From contig OX578282.1 in assembly GCA_951217055.1 (NCBI GenBank), positions 20,271,106 to 20,335,105 of the forward strand: 64,000 bases of DNA, written 5' to 3'. Within the stretch, counting starts at the first letter, position 1; every line of letters begins with the position of its first letter. Below the pieces are notes generated by a model. That model was not told the DNA's origin and did not search any database. It saw only the letters and a list, made by a program, of their open reading frames with translations. The translations under genes and the position numbers were made by a program. This document shows, piece by piece, positions 35,666-46,215 of the stretch. This stretch comes from Gerris lacustris. Its lineage: Eukaryota; Arthropoda; Insecta; Hemiptera; Gerridae.

Positions 35666-36005
35666 AGGAGTTCTATATTCTCTTAACACATTTCCTTACT
35701 ATTATCTCTAAATTATCTGAGTATTTTCAAATGAACAGCAAAGATGAATATTCATCATGATTCCTTTATGTTCCTTTTTGTTAAGCAAAACAATAGCCTT
35801 CTCTATGGACTCCAGAGGGCAGCCCAGACAGGACAGAAGACTCAAACTACGGTGTGACAGTGACATGATGGATATTTAATACTTGATATTAAATACATAG
35901 GAATTTTAATAGAAAAACATCTTAACTGGAAGTACCTCATAAATAGCTTTACAAGTACACTAAGGAAGCTTGTTTAGTTTTGTAATGTTAAGGAGTTTTG
36001 CCGAT

Positions 36006-36326
36006 CTAATAGTACATTACGCGTCGAGTGCGGAAAGTAGCATTTTGCATGCGAGTGTGGAGTTTGCACCCGAGCGATAGCGAGGGTGGTAAAACCACAC
36101 GAGCAATGCAAAATGCCGTTTTCGCACGAGTTGCGTACCGTACTTTATCTACGATTGTTAGATTTAAATAATAAATACAGAAACAAATAAACTTGCTGTA
36201 TGTAAGTTCGTATCTCTCTCTTGATAAAGATGGCATTAATTCATTAGATGTATTTTTTGCCGAATTAATTATTTCTGGAGGATTATTATTCTCCACATTT
36301 TCGTCAAAGTCACTTGATTCACTCAT
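36006..36326 (-). pseudogene. Putative tyrosine-recombinase (Crypton-like) N-terminal fragment
   Basis: An ATG-started 106-codon frame. Residues 1-49 look genuine: an acidic start M-S-E-S-S-D-F-D-E-N, then E-L-M-P-S-L-S-R-E-R-Y-E-L and T-Y-S-K-F-I-C-F. This resembles the 'LLPxKSxxRYExxYxxFxxW' N-terminal core-binding start of eukaryotic tyrosine-recombinase/Crypton-type proteins common in insects. From about residue 50 the frame runs into the repeat flank (T-R-A-K-T-A-F-C-I-A) and loses similarity, with no catalytic domain. The homologous frame in the second unit (about 36790-36940) is broken by stops. Family call from memory of the pattern. Confidence 0.45.
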
Positions 36327-37188
36327 TGTTTTTCACTAAAAACTCGATATAAACAGTTACTTTAATAAAAGAACACCAAATTAGTTTTGTTAAATGTAAA
36401 CAAACTCACTAATCGTGCGTAAAGCTGAAGAATTCCTCTTCTTTACCGCACTAGTGCGGTAAAGAAGAGGAATTATTCAGAACTATGAGACGCGCATGCG
36501 CAATGAATACAAGTACGTAAATAATCACTTTCTACGCATCTAAACAAAGATTATAATGTTTATATTTCGTATCAATCGTAGATAATAGTAAATTACGCGT
36601 CTAGTGCGGAAAGTAGCATTTTGAATGCGAGTGTGGAGTTTGCACCGAGCGATAGCGAGAGTAGTAAAACCACACGAGCAAAGCAAAATGCAGTTTTCGC
36701 ACGAGTTGCGAAAACACGTACTTACTTACCGTACTTTATCTACGATTGTTGGATTTTAACACTTAATAAAATTAATTAATAAATACAGGACAAAATATTT
36801 AATAAACTACCTTTATTTAAGTTCGTATTTCTCTTTTGACAAAAATGACATTAATTCATTAGTTGTATTTTGTGCCAAATAATTTATTTCGGGAGGCGTA
36901 TTTTCTCCTCATTTTCGTCATAATGACATAAATCAATTATTGTTTTTAACTAAAAACTCGATATAAACAGTCACTTTAATAAAACTAACAGCAAATCAGT
37001 TTTGTAAATGTAAACAAACTAGCTAATCGTGCGTTAAGGTGAAGAATTCTTCTTTTTTACCGTACTAGGGCGGAAAAAAAGAGGAATTATGAAACGCGCA
37101 TGCGCAATGAATACAAGTACGTAAAGAATTACTTTCTACGCATCTAAACAGAGATACAATGTTTATATTTCGTATCAATCGTAGATAA
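36011..37188. mobile_element. Tandem pair of about 580-600-bp palindrome-rich elements
   Basis: Unit 1 (36011-36584) and unit 2 (36587-37188) align throughout. Each starts with TTACGCGTC(G/T)AGTGCGGAAA and an inverted pair CATTTTG(C/A)ATGCGAGTGTGG / CCACACGAGCAA(T/A)GCAAAATG. Each then has ATCTACGATTG, an ORF-bearing core, and closes with CAATCGTAGAT (11-bp inverted ends). Unit 1 keeps a perfect 44-bp palindrome at 36431-36474; in unit 2 it is eroded (about 37044-37087). Confidence 0.8.
36431..36474. repeat. Perfect 44-bp palindrome
   Basis: The half-site AATTCCTCTTCTTTACCGCA plus CT/AG centre is repeated exactly on the other strand with no spacer. It lies about 105 bp upstream of the ATG of the recombinase-like frame (minus strand), where a promoter or transposase-binding site could sit. 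Confidence 0.95.
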
Positions 37189-37189
37189 A

Positions 37190-37840
37190 AATATTAGAAT
37201 CAATTATTTTCGTTCGTACAGTCGTTATTAACGTAGGTTATAGCTGCTAACAGGGCAATCAATGGCTGTCACTGACTTATATTCGCTCATAGTTATACAG
37301 AAAATAATTATTAACATATTTGTTTAGAGAACAATTTATAACTGAAACTTTATCCGATCCAACATTGTTTTAGACTTCTGTGTTAATCCCGTTGATATAT
37401 TATTTAAGATCAATCTTATTGAAATTTTACGATACGGAAAAACAATGCATTGAACATATTTACACTATACGAGACAAAACGCAAACAATAAAAATTATGA
37501 ATACCAAAATACAAGACTACCAAAAGACAAAACTATTTTCTATGTATAGCGCCTCAATTTCAACTCAGAAAGAATAGAATAAACAGGTCTAGTGTGTGCT
37601 AGTCAGCACACAGCGAGGGTCCGTAGGCCACACATAGTGTTTATTATAGTGTTTAACTTTAAAGTGTATAAGTATATAAACTGTGTTTTTTTTAAATGCT
37701 AAAAAGCTTACTTTGAACCATTCTAAGGGTCTGATATTCTCAAAACACACTCTGATAAAGTATTTTTTTGCCACTGAACCGGACTACAACCATATAAATA
37801 CATCGAAAAGACCATAATTATAAAAAAACGTATTTTGTCA
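37190..37840. other. No gene seen; intronic sequence
   Basis: AT-rich. No feature recognised. Confidence 0.4.
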
Positions 37841-38327
37841 ATAAAAAATAAAATAATATTTTTTTCGAAATTTCCAAAAAGTTGTATCTTTACTTTTGGT
37901 CGAAGAATGTTCAGGAATTTTTTCAGATTTTTTGCACTTCACATAAGCGAGAAAGAGGAGGGGGGGGGGGGGGACACGTTTCACACCCACTTCAAACTTG
38001 CCTACGCTCGCCGTATCAAAGTTATAACCAAAGAATTATATATTTTTGTAATCAGCTCGACGTACCCTTTCATATGATACCCCTCACGGGGTCGAAAAAA
38101 AAAAAAAAAAAAATTAACCCTTAAGTTTTTTTACCCTAATTTTTTTGAAAAATATTTTTTTAAGTCGTTATATTTTTAAAATATGTGGGTAGGTACAAGA
38201 CAAATACATGCCAAATTTCAAAGTGATCGGACGAAAGGTGTAGCCGTGAGAGCACGCGAGAGGACGGACGGACAGACACACGCAGGAAAATATAAGGGTC
38301 CTTGGTTTTGCCTACGGACCCTAAAAA
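37840..38327 (+). repeat. Repeat family D copy with terminal stem-loop
   Basis: Contains TATATTTTTGTAATCAGCTC (also in the 32 kb tandem units as TATATTTTTGTAATCTACTC), a 14-G run at 37960-37973, and GGACGGACGGACAGACACAC. It ends with the hairpin AGGGTCC (38295-38301) / GGACCCT (38316-38322) followed by AAAAACG. Confidence 0.7.
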
Positions 38328-38686
38328 CGCAAGATTTGACATTCATTTTTAGTTGAATCTGTCAGATAAAATTGAATGAATTATTTCTTCCTCTTCAATC
38401 GTTTTAGATTTTATATATTAAACATATTTAGAGTCAATAATTTCGAAATTACATTATTTGATTAAACAGTATACAACCGAGTAATTATAATAACTTTTAT
38501 TATTAATATATAAATTAAATTAATTTTAATTTTATTGGTGTAAGCCCGTAAGCCTAACTTGTCAATTTTCGAATGAAACGCAAAACATACGTGCAGTTAA
38601 ACAAATTGTAGAATAAAGTTGATATCATAACTTAAAAAAGAAAATGAGTACAATCAGAAAATAAAAAAAAAAACAATTCTGATTAC

Positions 38687-38796
38687 CTTGTAGTTGCGAA
38701 GATTGTCTACAACACATGCCATCAAGGCATCCCTGCCTATCGTAACTGTTACGTTTGGGATCGGCTCAGCGAATCTTGGTAGCACGCTGTCAGACA
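38687..38796 (-). CDS. Internal exon: first half of Ig domain 1, DIP/lachesin-like adhesion protein
   Basis: This 110-nt exon starts with two bases that complete a codon (upstream intron phase 1) and then reads 36 codons ending exactly at a codon boundary. The peptide starts S-D-S-V-L-P-R-F-A-E-P-I-P, typical of the mature N-terminus of DIP proteins. It has an N-V-T glycosylation sequon at residues 14-16, G-R-D-A at 20-23 and the first disulfide Cys in M-A-C-V-V at residue 27, and ends N-Y-K. The acceptor is TTTCAG at 38797-38802 and the donor GTAATC at 38686-38681, on the minus strand. Joined to 6902, K runs straight into V-A-W, as in the family. The exon carrying the signal peptide is not found downstream in coordinates up to 64000, so it probably lies outside. 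No defect is seen. Confidence 0.92.
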
Positions 38797-38878
38797 CTGA
38801 AATCAATAAATTCAAAAATAATATATTATAATAATAATTAAATATTGCTGACAATATCTGAACTATTTTAAAAGGATA

Positions 38879-39120
38879 AGGCGGCTTTCACACAGCGCGT
38901 GAGAGCGAGGCCGATTCCACTTGAGAAACAAACACATGTATTAGCATGGAGCTATTCACATTAAACGCCGAGCGAGACCGAGCCGACTCGGGCGATTTGT
39001 TTCGAGCGTTTTTTTAGCTAAGCGTTTTCGGCCGCCGAAAACGCATTGTAAACGGTTGTACGCGGACTGGTAGATAATCGGCCGATCGGCTCGGTCTCAC
39101 GCGCAGTGTAAAAGCCGGCT
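38879..39120. mobile_element. 242-bp MITE just upstream of the Ig exon acceptor
   Basis: The left end AGGCGGCTTTCACACAGCGC and the right end reverse complement AGCCGGCTTTTACACTGCGC are followed by CGTGAGA(G/C)CGAG in both. TA flanks both sides (38877-38878, 39121-39122). Interior CGAGACCGAGCCGA / TCGGCTCGGTCTC also pairs. It is GC-rich relative to surroundings. It lies 82 bp upstream (gene sense) of the exon starting at 38796. No ORF. Confidence 0.85.
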
Positions 39121-40760
39121 TAAACATGACATTTTTTTGAATCTCAAGGGAAATAAAGTCTCTTCATCAGACATTTACTCAGCTAAATCAAACTTAAGTA
39201 ACATAGAATGAGAATTTTGGTTTGGCATATAAAGATCTTCTTTGAGGCGAGTACCATATGAATATTTAATTTTTTTAAAAAAGAGAATAGGGATAGAGGG
39301 GAAGGTACGCTTAAGAAAGAAATATATAAACTATAAATTAAAACAAAATCCTTCAGTTTTTCTTCAATACAATTTTAGTAAGTATGAAAGTAGTAACTAT
39401 TCCAAATTTAAAATTTTGCTATGATCAAATCGCAATAATGTGAGTGAAGTAAAAACTACTATACCAAAGTATTAGCCTCGTGTACCTCTTTACACTCTTT
39501 ATACATAAAAAGGCACTACTTATTGCGTGTTACTTTTGAGGGTTTAATCCGTAACGGACAGAGATGATCTATGTCTAAGGAGTAGAGTGGAGAGGATTCT
39601 TGTATCTTAGCCTGCATTATATCACCACCTTACCACAGATCGAAGGCAGTACGGAAAAAAGAAAGAAAAAAAACTTTTAACAGTTTGGCGAAAAGTGTTT
39701 AACTTTTTATATTTATGACTTTTTTTCCGGAGGCAGAAAGCGGGTGGATGTCAGGTAGACACACACATGAGGAAGGGAGGAGATAATTTATCAGAGGGAT
39801 GGTTCCAGCCTGAACGAAATAAAGTACACACTGCGGTGGATGAAGAAAAGAAAACTTGTACCAAAGCTCTCATCTTTAATCTACCGTTCTACACAGCTTA
39901 CATTATACAACAACTTAACTTTACCAACCAAAGACATCAAGCTTCTCTACAGCTTCAGTAACTTTATTAAAACATCCCTTTTGTCGTCTTTAAGGTTGCT
40001 CTATAAGTACCACGGGTGTAATTAAGCTGTGATTGACCTGGGTAGTTGATGTGATTATCCTTCCATACTTGAAGTCAATAACCGTAGATAGGTATCTGGC
40101 TTATTGTTAGAGTTAAGGTCAGGCATAATAACCCTTCTCCTACCTCCGGTAAATTAACATATTGCACCCGCTTATCATCGAACCACTAAACAAGATTTAT
40201 TGAAGAAAATGTGTTAATTATTGAATTATTCATTGCAAATTAATTTGAATGTTCTTTGTACGTGCCGATTGTTTCAACAGCTTTTCATGCTCTTTCTATT
40301 AGATTTAATTAACAATGTGTTCAACTAATTGGCAGACTATTTTACTTAATTTAATTGGCAGTTTAGTTAATAATTATGCTACAACAATACCTATAGAGTG
40401 TAAAAATGTTTAAGCAATTTTGGGAGTAAGTGGGCAAATAAAGGATCCCTCCCCCCTCCCCCATGTAGGTAGATGAAAGAAATATTAGAAAAAGGGGTAG
40501 CTTGAAGGTGTTCAAATGTCTCAGGCTCAGGCTAGGTGAAAAATACTAAGGTAGGATAATCCCGATATTTATGTTTAGATCTGATGGTAAGGTTTTACAA
40601 AGCGGGGAGTTCAACGTCCCCACGTGTGTCTTATTATATTCAAATTGAATAGAGAAGTTATTCTAATCGTATATTAGGGTAAAGTAGAAAATAATTTCCC
40701 TTTAATAGCTTTAAACAGCAACCAACGATGACCGTTTGCAACTTCCGAATATCAATAAAG
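39121..40760. other. No gene seen; intronic sequence
   Basis: AT-rich to mixed unique sequence. CCCTCCCCCCTCCCCC at about 40447-40462 is the only low-complexity feature. Confidence 0.4.
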
Positions 40761-40768
40761 TAAAAAAT

Positions 40769-41446
40769 AGACTGCCAATTAGTGTGGCACATAGATTCCT
40801 CACATCCTATCATGTACTTTATTGTTATATTAACATTAACATTATTGTTATATTACTTTATTGTTATATTAACATTATTGTTATATTACTTTATTGTTAT
40901 ATTAACATTATTGTTATATTACTTTATTGTTATATTAACATTATTGTTATATTACTTTATTGTTATATTGTTTATTTTATAAAAACTATTAATAGTTTTA
41001 GCGATATAACACTTCATAACGGTGTCGCTGTTGGTTTTACTAAAAAAATGTATTTGAAAAAATGTTTGTCTCATTGAATAGACGAAGTTTGATTTTTCCC
41101 CGCCTTAAAATTCTAAATTTAAATTTGAAGTTCACGTTTACGCGAGCGTTGCGCGTTAACGCTTGGACGGATAACGTTGTCCAACGAACTCGTCCTGAAC
41201 ATTGGCAAAACGAACATGTCTACCAAATTTCATCAAAATCTGTCGACATTTACTCAAGTTATCGTCACACGTTTCATAATTCGCGGACACACAGACCGAC
41301 AGACAGACAGACACGAGACCAAAAATGTTCCCTGATGTCTGAAACGGATTTCTGTCTTGGAATTTTTAATATCGGAGACATAAAAGTTTTTCGTTCTCAA
41401 AAGTGAACACAATGCTTCCGTTACCTTCGGTAAGCTCGGAAGCAAT
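40769..41446 (+). repeat. Repeat family A, full-length reference copy
   Basis: Starts AGACTGCCAATTAGTGTGGC. Contains a 33-bp tandem array (40816-40969), an ACGCGAGCGTTGCGCGTTAA block (about 41141) shared with 48336-48480, GACAGACAGACAGACACGAG (41301-41320), CCCTGATGTCTGAAACGGAT (41331-41350), and the 3' hairpin GCTTCCG-TTACC-TTC-GGTAA-GCT-CGGAAGC (41414-41443). The tail is AATAATAATG. No credible ORF; class unknown. Confidence 0.85.
40816..40969 (+). repeat. 33-bp tandem repeat inside family A copy
   Basis: ACTTTATTGTTATATTAACA with TTATTGTTATATT repeats at 40855, 40888, 40921 and 40954 after a longer first unit at 40816. The open frame across it is a product of the 33-bp period. Confidence 0.93.
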
Positions 41447-42225
41447 AATAATGAAATACGGATAACTTATAAAATAAAAATAATAATATCTGTATTTTGG
41501 TATTATTTTTTATTCAGTTATTCGGCAGGTGCTGATAATGACAACTTTTGCCTTAATAACGATAGTGTGGAGAGACAGTATTACCTAACTGTGTTTTATT
41601 AAATTGTGAAGACATCGGACTAAAGTAATAAAACTGTTTTTATAATCTTTATACTTAATTAGCTTTAATAGTTAAGTGAGAAATTAAAATTAATTTAATA
41701 AAAGTTAAAAACGGTTTTCGAAAAACTGTAATACACCATCTTTAGCTGCACTACCAACTAAAAGCAAACAACTATTATCGAAGAATTAAATCCTGTAGCT
41801 GAACATGGCCTTCAAACATTTTATATTTATCATTAGATTTTTATTTTAGCTTTTATTATATTTTATTTTAAAAGGGATACAAATTTAAGTAGTAGGAGTA
41901 TTGTATTATTTTTAAATTTTTTTTTTTTTTTAATTTTATGATTTTTAAATAACAAATAGAAATCGCTTCGATTAAATTATTTTATAATATTTAGCTACCA
42001 TGTTTAAAGCTTGATACAATATTGATACTGCTAAACAGATATAAACAATTTAAACAAATAAAATAGGTACGTATAACTATTGACAAACCTATACGAAAAC
42101 TAAGACAATTTAACAAAAGTGTTTTCTCTTAATTAAAGGCAAATAGCAATAAAGAAATTAGATTTTTTAACATTTAAAATTATATCATGGATAGAGGGCT
42201 TGAGTAAATTGAAGTATTAAACCTT
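41447..42225. other. No gene seen; AT-rich intronic sequence
   Basis: Very AT-rich. Nothing recognised. Confidence 0.4.
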
Positions 42226-42228
42226 AAA

Positions 42229-42815
42229 AACCTCTAACCACCTCGAGCCACCTCGAGCCACCTCGAACCACCTTGAAAATGATCAACCACCTCGAACCAC
42301 CACTAACCACCTTGAACCTCCTCAAACCACCTCGAACAACTTCAAACCACCTCGGTAACAAAATTTTAGATTTTTTGGAAAATAATATTTCACTTTTTTT
42401 TGGGGATTTTTTTTTTTAATATTTTAAATTTATTTTTAGAAAAATTTTGGATTTTTATTTTAGAAAAAAAATTGGAATAATTAATATTTCATTTTTTTTA
42501 TTAGTACGAGGGGTTAGTAACACATACAAATCGAATCACCTCGAACAACCTCAAACCCCCCTTAACCACTTTCAGTCATCTCATGCCACCTCCAACCAAC
42601 TCAAACCACTTCTAACCACCTTTAGCCATCTAGATCCACAGATAACCACCTAAACCACTTCAAACCACATCCAAACCCCTTGATAAAACAATTCCAATTT
42701 TTTTCCAAAAAAAAAAATAAAATAAAATAAAATAAAGTTCTTGCACCAAGGTGGATCTAGGTAGTTCGAGGTGGTTGGAGGTGTCTCGATGTTGTTTGAG
42801 GTGGTTAGATGTGTG
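42229..42815 (-). repeat. Degenerate decamer minisatellite, three arrays
   Basis: CCACCTCGAA/CTAACCACCT-type decamers fill 42229-42357 and 42534-42676. The opposite orientation (GGTAGTTCGAGGTGGTTGGA) occurs at 42755-42810. The blocks are separated by A/T-rich sequence. The unit is the complement of the decamer at 10903-10947. Confidence 0.88.
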
Positions 42816-42894
42816 AATATCAAGATATTTACACATCTATATATATGGATTCTATCACACATCTATATAAATGGAATAGATTCTTAAGATATTC

Positions 42895-43035
42895 GTAAAT
42901 CTTGTGTTTGTTTCAAGTCAACATCAGGATGCACCACAACCCTGAAGATGCTCAAGCAGTGGAAGTGAAACGTTGGACTTCAAACCCTTCGTGAAGCGGA
43001 TTTCACCGGAAAAACCAAGCTGTTTATAGTTAATA
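42895..43035 (+). repeat. Penelope-like 3' end fragment
   Basis: GTTTCAAGTCAACATCAGGA, CCTGAAGATGCTCAAGCAGT, GGAAGTGAAACGTTGGACTT and ACCAAGCTGTTTATAGTTAA match, in order, the 3' part of the element at 19985-20110. No coding sequence is retained. Confidence 0.7.
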
Positions 43036-43925
43036 AATGTGTTTAATTAGTTAAAAATCTCGTTTGAATGATTTCAAAGAAAGAAAAAGGACATTAATTT
43101 ATTATAAGGTAAGTGTGGAAGGCATGCTAAATTAGACCTTAGTTTAAGCTATATCTATTTACAAACTAAATTATAAATCTTTTTTTTATTGAAATTATTC
43201 TGAATAAGTTTTCTAACAAGGGTAAATTATTATTAATGAATGAGTTGTTTGAAAAAAAAATTATAATAAAAATAGATAAATGTTACTAATTTATTTTTTG
43301 TCTATCCAATTATTACATTGACACCTACCTTGTTACATTGTTAACCTAACAATAAGTTAACTAATCAAATACTGAAAAGTTGAAATTCATAAAAAAAACT
43401 TCAAATGATCGTATAAAGTTAGGGATTCATACACTAATTACCCTTGTAAATAATAGCCAATTGCTGAAGGGCTGCTAAAGAAACATAGAGAAAAAGTGTA
43501 TTCAAACACCAATTTAACCTTGTAAATAATTTTCAATTGCTGAAGGACGGAGAGAATATACAAAGAAAGATAAGTGGGAATAAAAGAAAAAATAAAATAA
43601 ATAAATAATAAGACTGAAACTTCTTTACTTCAAAGAATCACAAAGTGCAGAAAGATTTCAACAAAAATAAATTTTCCTACAATAACATTTACTGAAAGGA
43701 TTTTGCTCACTTTTCACAATGTTATTGTTTACTCTAAAAATAAGGTTATTTATAGAAAAAACTAGTTGTTTTATTATACCAAACCATTTTAATCATAATG
43801 CATTCAAATGGTCAAATTTAAGATAATAATTATCAAAATTCATTCAAATCAAAGGCTAAGCTCCCATTGCTTGCAAGTAATAGTTCAAGGCAAGACTTCA
43901 TAATCTTTGAGATAAGAAATTTTTG
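43036..43925. other. No gene seen; short duplicated block
   Basis: AT-rich. ACCCTTGTAAATAATAGCCA with ATTGCTGAAGGGC (about 43440-43472) is repeated as ACCTTGTAAATAATTTTCAA with TTGCTGAAGGAC (about 43516-43547), an about 76-bp duplication. Confidence 0.5.
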
Positions 43926-43929
43926 AATA

Positions 43930-44298
43930 TTATGGAATAAGACATTCCACAAATTTACAACCATGGAAATATTGCCCTTTATCAATAATCCTTTCTTGAT
44001 CTCTTGCAAGCTTTAAGGAACCTTTAAGCTTAATTTGAATTTGTGAATTTATTTGAAGTTCTAAGCATTCCGGCAATATTATTGCCTCTTCTATTTCTAA
44101 TAATCGAGATATAACAGTAGATAAAGAAGCGTATAATAATATACATATTGGTACGTAATGTAGCACAAAATTAGTTGCTTTGATACCAATTTCATATAAC
44201 TTATTCATATTGAGTAAAAGTGAATTCTTAATCAGTTCGTTGTCAACTTTAATTACAGCAGCGAACTTTGTTTGCGGACAAACGTTATCGACTTCAAA
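43930..44298 (-). CDS. Unassigned 122-codon open frame
   Basis: Open from the stop at 44299-44301 to TAA at 43930; an internal ATG lies at 44208-44206 (92 codons from there). Composition looks protein-like: A-A-V-I-K-V-D-N-E-L-I-K-N-S-L, then H-Y-V-P-I-C-I-L-L-Y-A-S-L-S-T and L-L-E-I-E-E-A-I-I-L-P-E-C-L-E, then a lysine-rich middle and C-K-F-V-E-C-L-I-P at the end. I do not recognise the family. There is no flanking repeat match in the window. It could be a remnant of an unknown mobile element, an endogenised sequence or chance. Confidence 0.25.
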   Translation of the reverse strand, partial: FEVDNVCPQTKFAAVIKVDNELIKNSLLLNMNKLYEIGIKATNFVLHYVPICILLYASLSTVISRLLEIEEAIILPECLELQINSQIQIKLKGSLKLARDQERIIDKGQYFHGCKFVECLIP

Positions 44299-45477
44299 CT
44301 AACCTTCACACTAGCCTTTGAAGGAGCATTTAGAAGGTCTTATCTCTTCAAACTTGACATCAAGGAATAGGACAGACCAAGGCTCAGTCCTACACTTGAC
44401 CTTCCATTTGAAGATCTAAGATCTGAACACACCTGTAGAATTACACCATCACCTGGTCTTTGATCTACTGCAACACATTTGGGATGTGTTCACAACACAT
44501 GTGGTACACATGAGGGTACACTTTCCCCTCAATTCAAAATACTGAAATCTTGTTAACCAACGCCACCGAAGATTTCACACAGCAAAAGCTCAAGATACCT
44601 TGGATGCTGGGATTAATTTCACTATAGTTACCTGGTAATTTCTTGGGAATAACGTTTGGTTGAAGCCATTGACGTCTTAAACAGTGCATTCATGTGTCCT
44701 TAAGTATGTGTATTCATATACTCTGTTCATACTAGAAAATGTATCGTCAATTTTAATATTGTTCTTCCGAGCTAGCCAAAAGTATCGTAAATAAATCAAA
44801 ATAATTCTGAAGAACGAATTTAACAATAATGCATTAAAGAAATCAGAGAACATATTTTTTATCTTGTGTTTATTTCCAATTTTTCATTTGACTGTCTGCA
44901 AGGTATATCCATATACATTTTGCTAACACAATTAGGTATTTGGAAACTACTATATATATATAAACTACAATATACAATATATACATTTATACATGTTATG
45001 TATAAAATTATTTTTTAAAGAGTAGATGATGATAAATACTGAGATAATACTATGTGGTTTTAAATTAAGTAGAAAGGTACATTACGATTGTTTTAATGTT
45101 AATGTTTTTTTCTAAGGTTGTTGAAGATATAATAAGCTAGGAGAGATACCCGGTATTACTGGATGCTTGTTAGGGTCCTAATTGCGAAGGATTACATCTC
45201 TTAGTAAGGTTTCAGCCATTAGTCCACACTGTCCACAGAAAACTTCCTTTCATATTTCTTCGTTTTAATCTTTTAAAGGTAAAGCCCCTTTTTAAATTAT
45301 TCTGTATCAAAGTGAATTAGACCACAGCAGAACTCATTAATTAATAACCACTAATTTTTCTGTGCTTATTCAGACAAATTAGCAAGTTTCTTTACTATTA
45401 TTAAATTAAACATTCATCAATATGACATTAATAATCTCTATAAATTGATAAATTAATAAGAAAATGATCTCTTAATT

Positions 45478-45480
<3 letters not shown>
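44299..45480. other. No gene recognised
   Basis: 44380-44650 is less AT-rich than the surroundings and unique in the window; the rest is AT-rich. A possible extension of the open frame at 43930-44298 is blocked by stops. Confidence 0.35.

Positions 45481-45481
<1 letters not shown>

Positions 45482-45531
<50 letters not shown>
45482..45531. repeat. (AT)n microsatellite
   Basis: About 48 bp of TA dinucleotide, directly abutting the 3' end of a family A copy. Confidence 0.97.
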
Positions 45532-45533
<2 letters not shown>

Positions 45534-46046
45534 CTACCAAGCATACCGAATGTCATGAAGTTATATAATCGTTTAGTTTTATAATATCCGTTTCAAATAT
45601 TAGGGAACATTTTTACGAACCAACATATCTTTAAAACCTATTTTAATGAAATTTGGATAGTAGATCAGAAATAGCCTATTATGTCCCATATAAGTTTCAT
45701 CGCCACTTTGATTTGGAGAAATATTTGAATAACTAACCTATCAAGGGACAAACAACATCATCTTCAGATTTTCAGTCTACTAACTAATTTTGTAAGGATC
45801 TTGAAAATCACATTGCCCACCATGATTGGCGGGAAATGGCCGCTCTCAACCGGTTTGTGTTTTTCAAATGCCAATTACCAAGCTATGTCCCGCAGATGCA
45901 CTTAGCCGACCATAATATATTACTAAAAAGGCACTAAAAGAATAACTAGCACACAAAATTCTAGCTTGATGTTAATCAGACTATTTGTAAAAGCATAACA
46001 TCATATGAACGCGAGGATGATATGTGCCACACTAATTGGCTGACTA
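45531..46046 (-). repeat. Repeat family A copy
   Basis: In minus orientation it starts at about 46046 with AGTCAGCCAATTAGTGTGGC and ends at 45531 with a degenerate hairpin (TTGCTACCAAGCATACCGAA on the plus strand). It retains GAACCAACATATCTT and GATAGTAGATCAGAAATAGC blocks. Its 3' end touches the (AT)n tract. Confidence 0.7.
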
Positions 46047-46215
46047 TTTTCTTCATCTTTGACATTTTTATTAGCAGAGAACAGCGATTATAGCAAAGGT
46101 GTACATGGAATGAGAATAGCATTAATTTAATGTCGTAGATTAGCAAAATTCAATACTTTGACTAGGTGCTTTCTAAGTATTGTACACTGGCTGTTGCACT
46201 ACGGACAATTATTAG

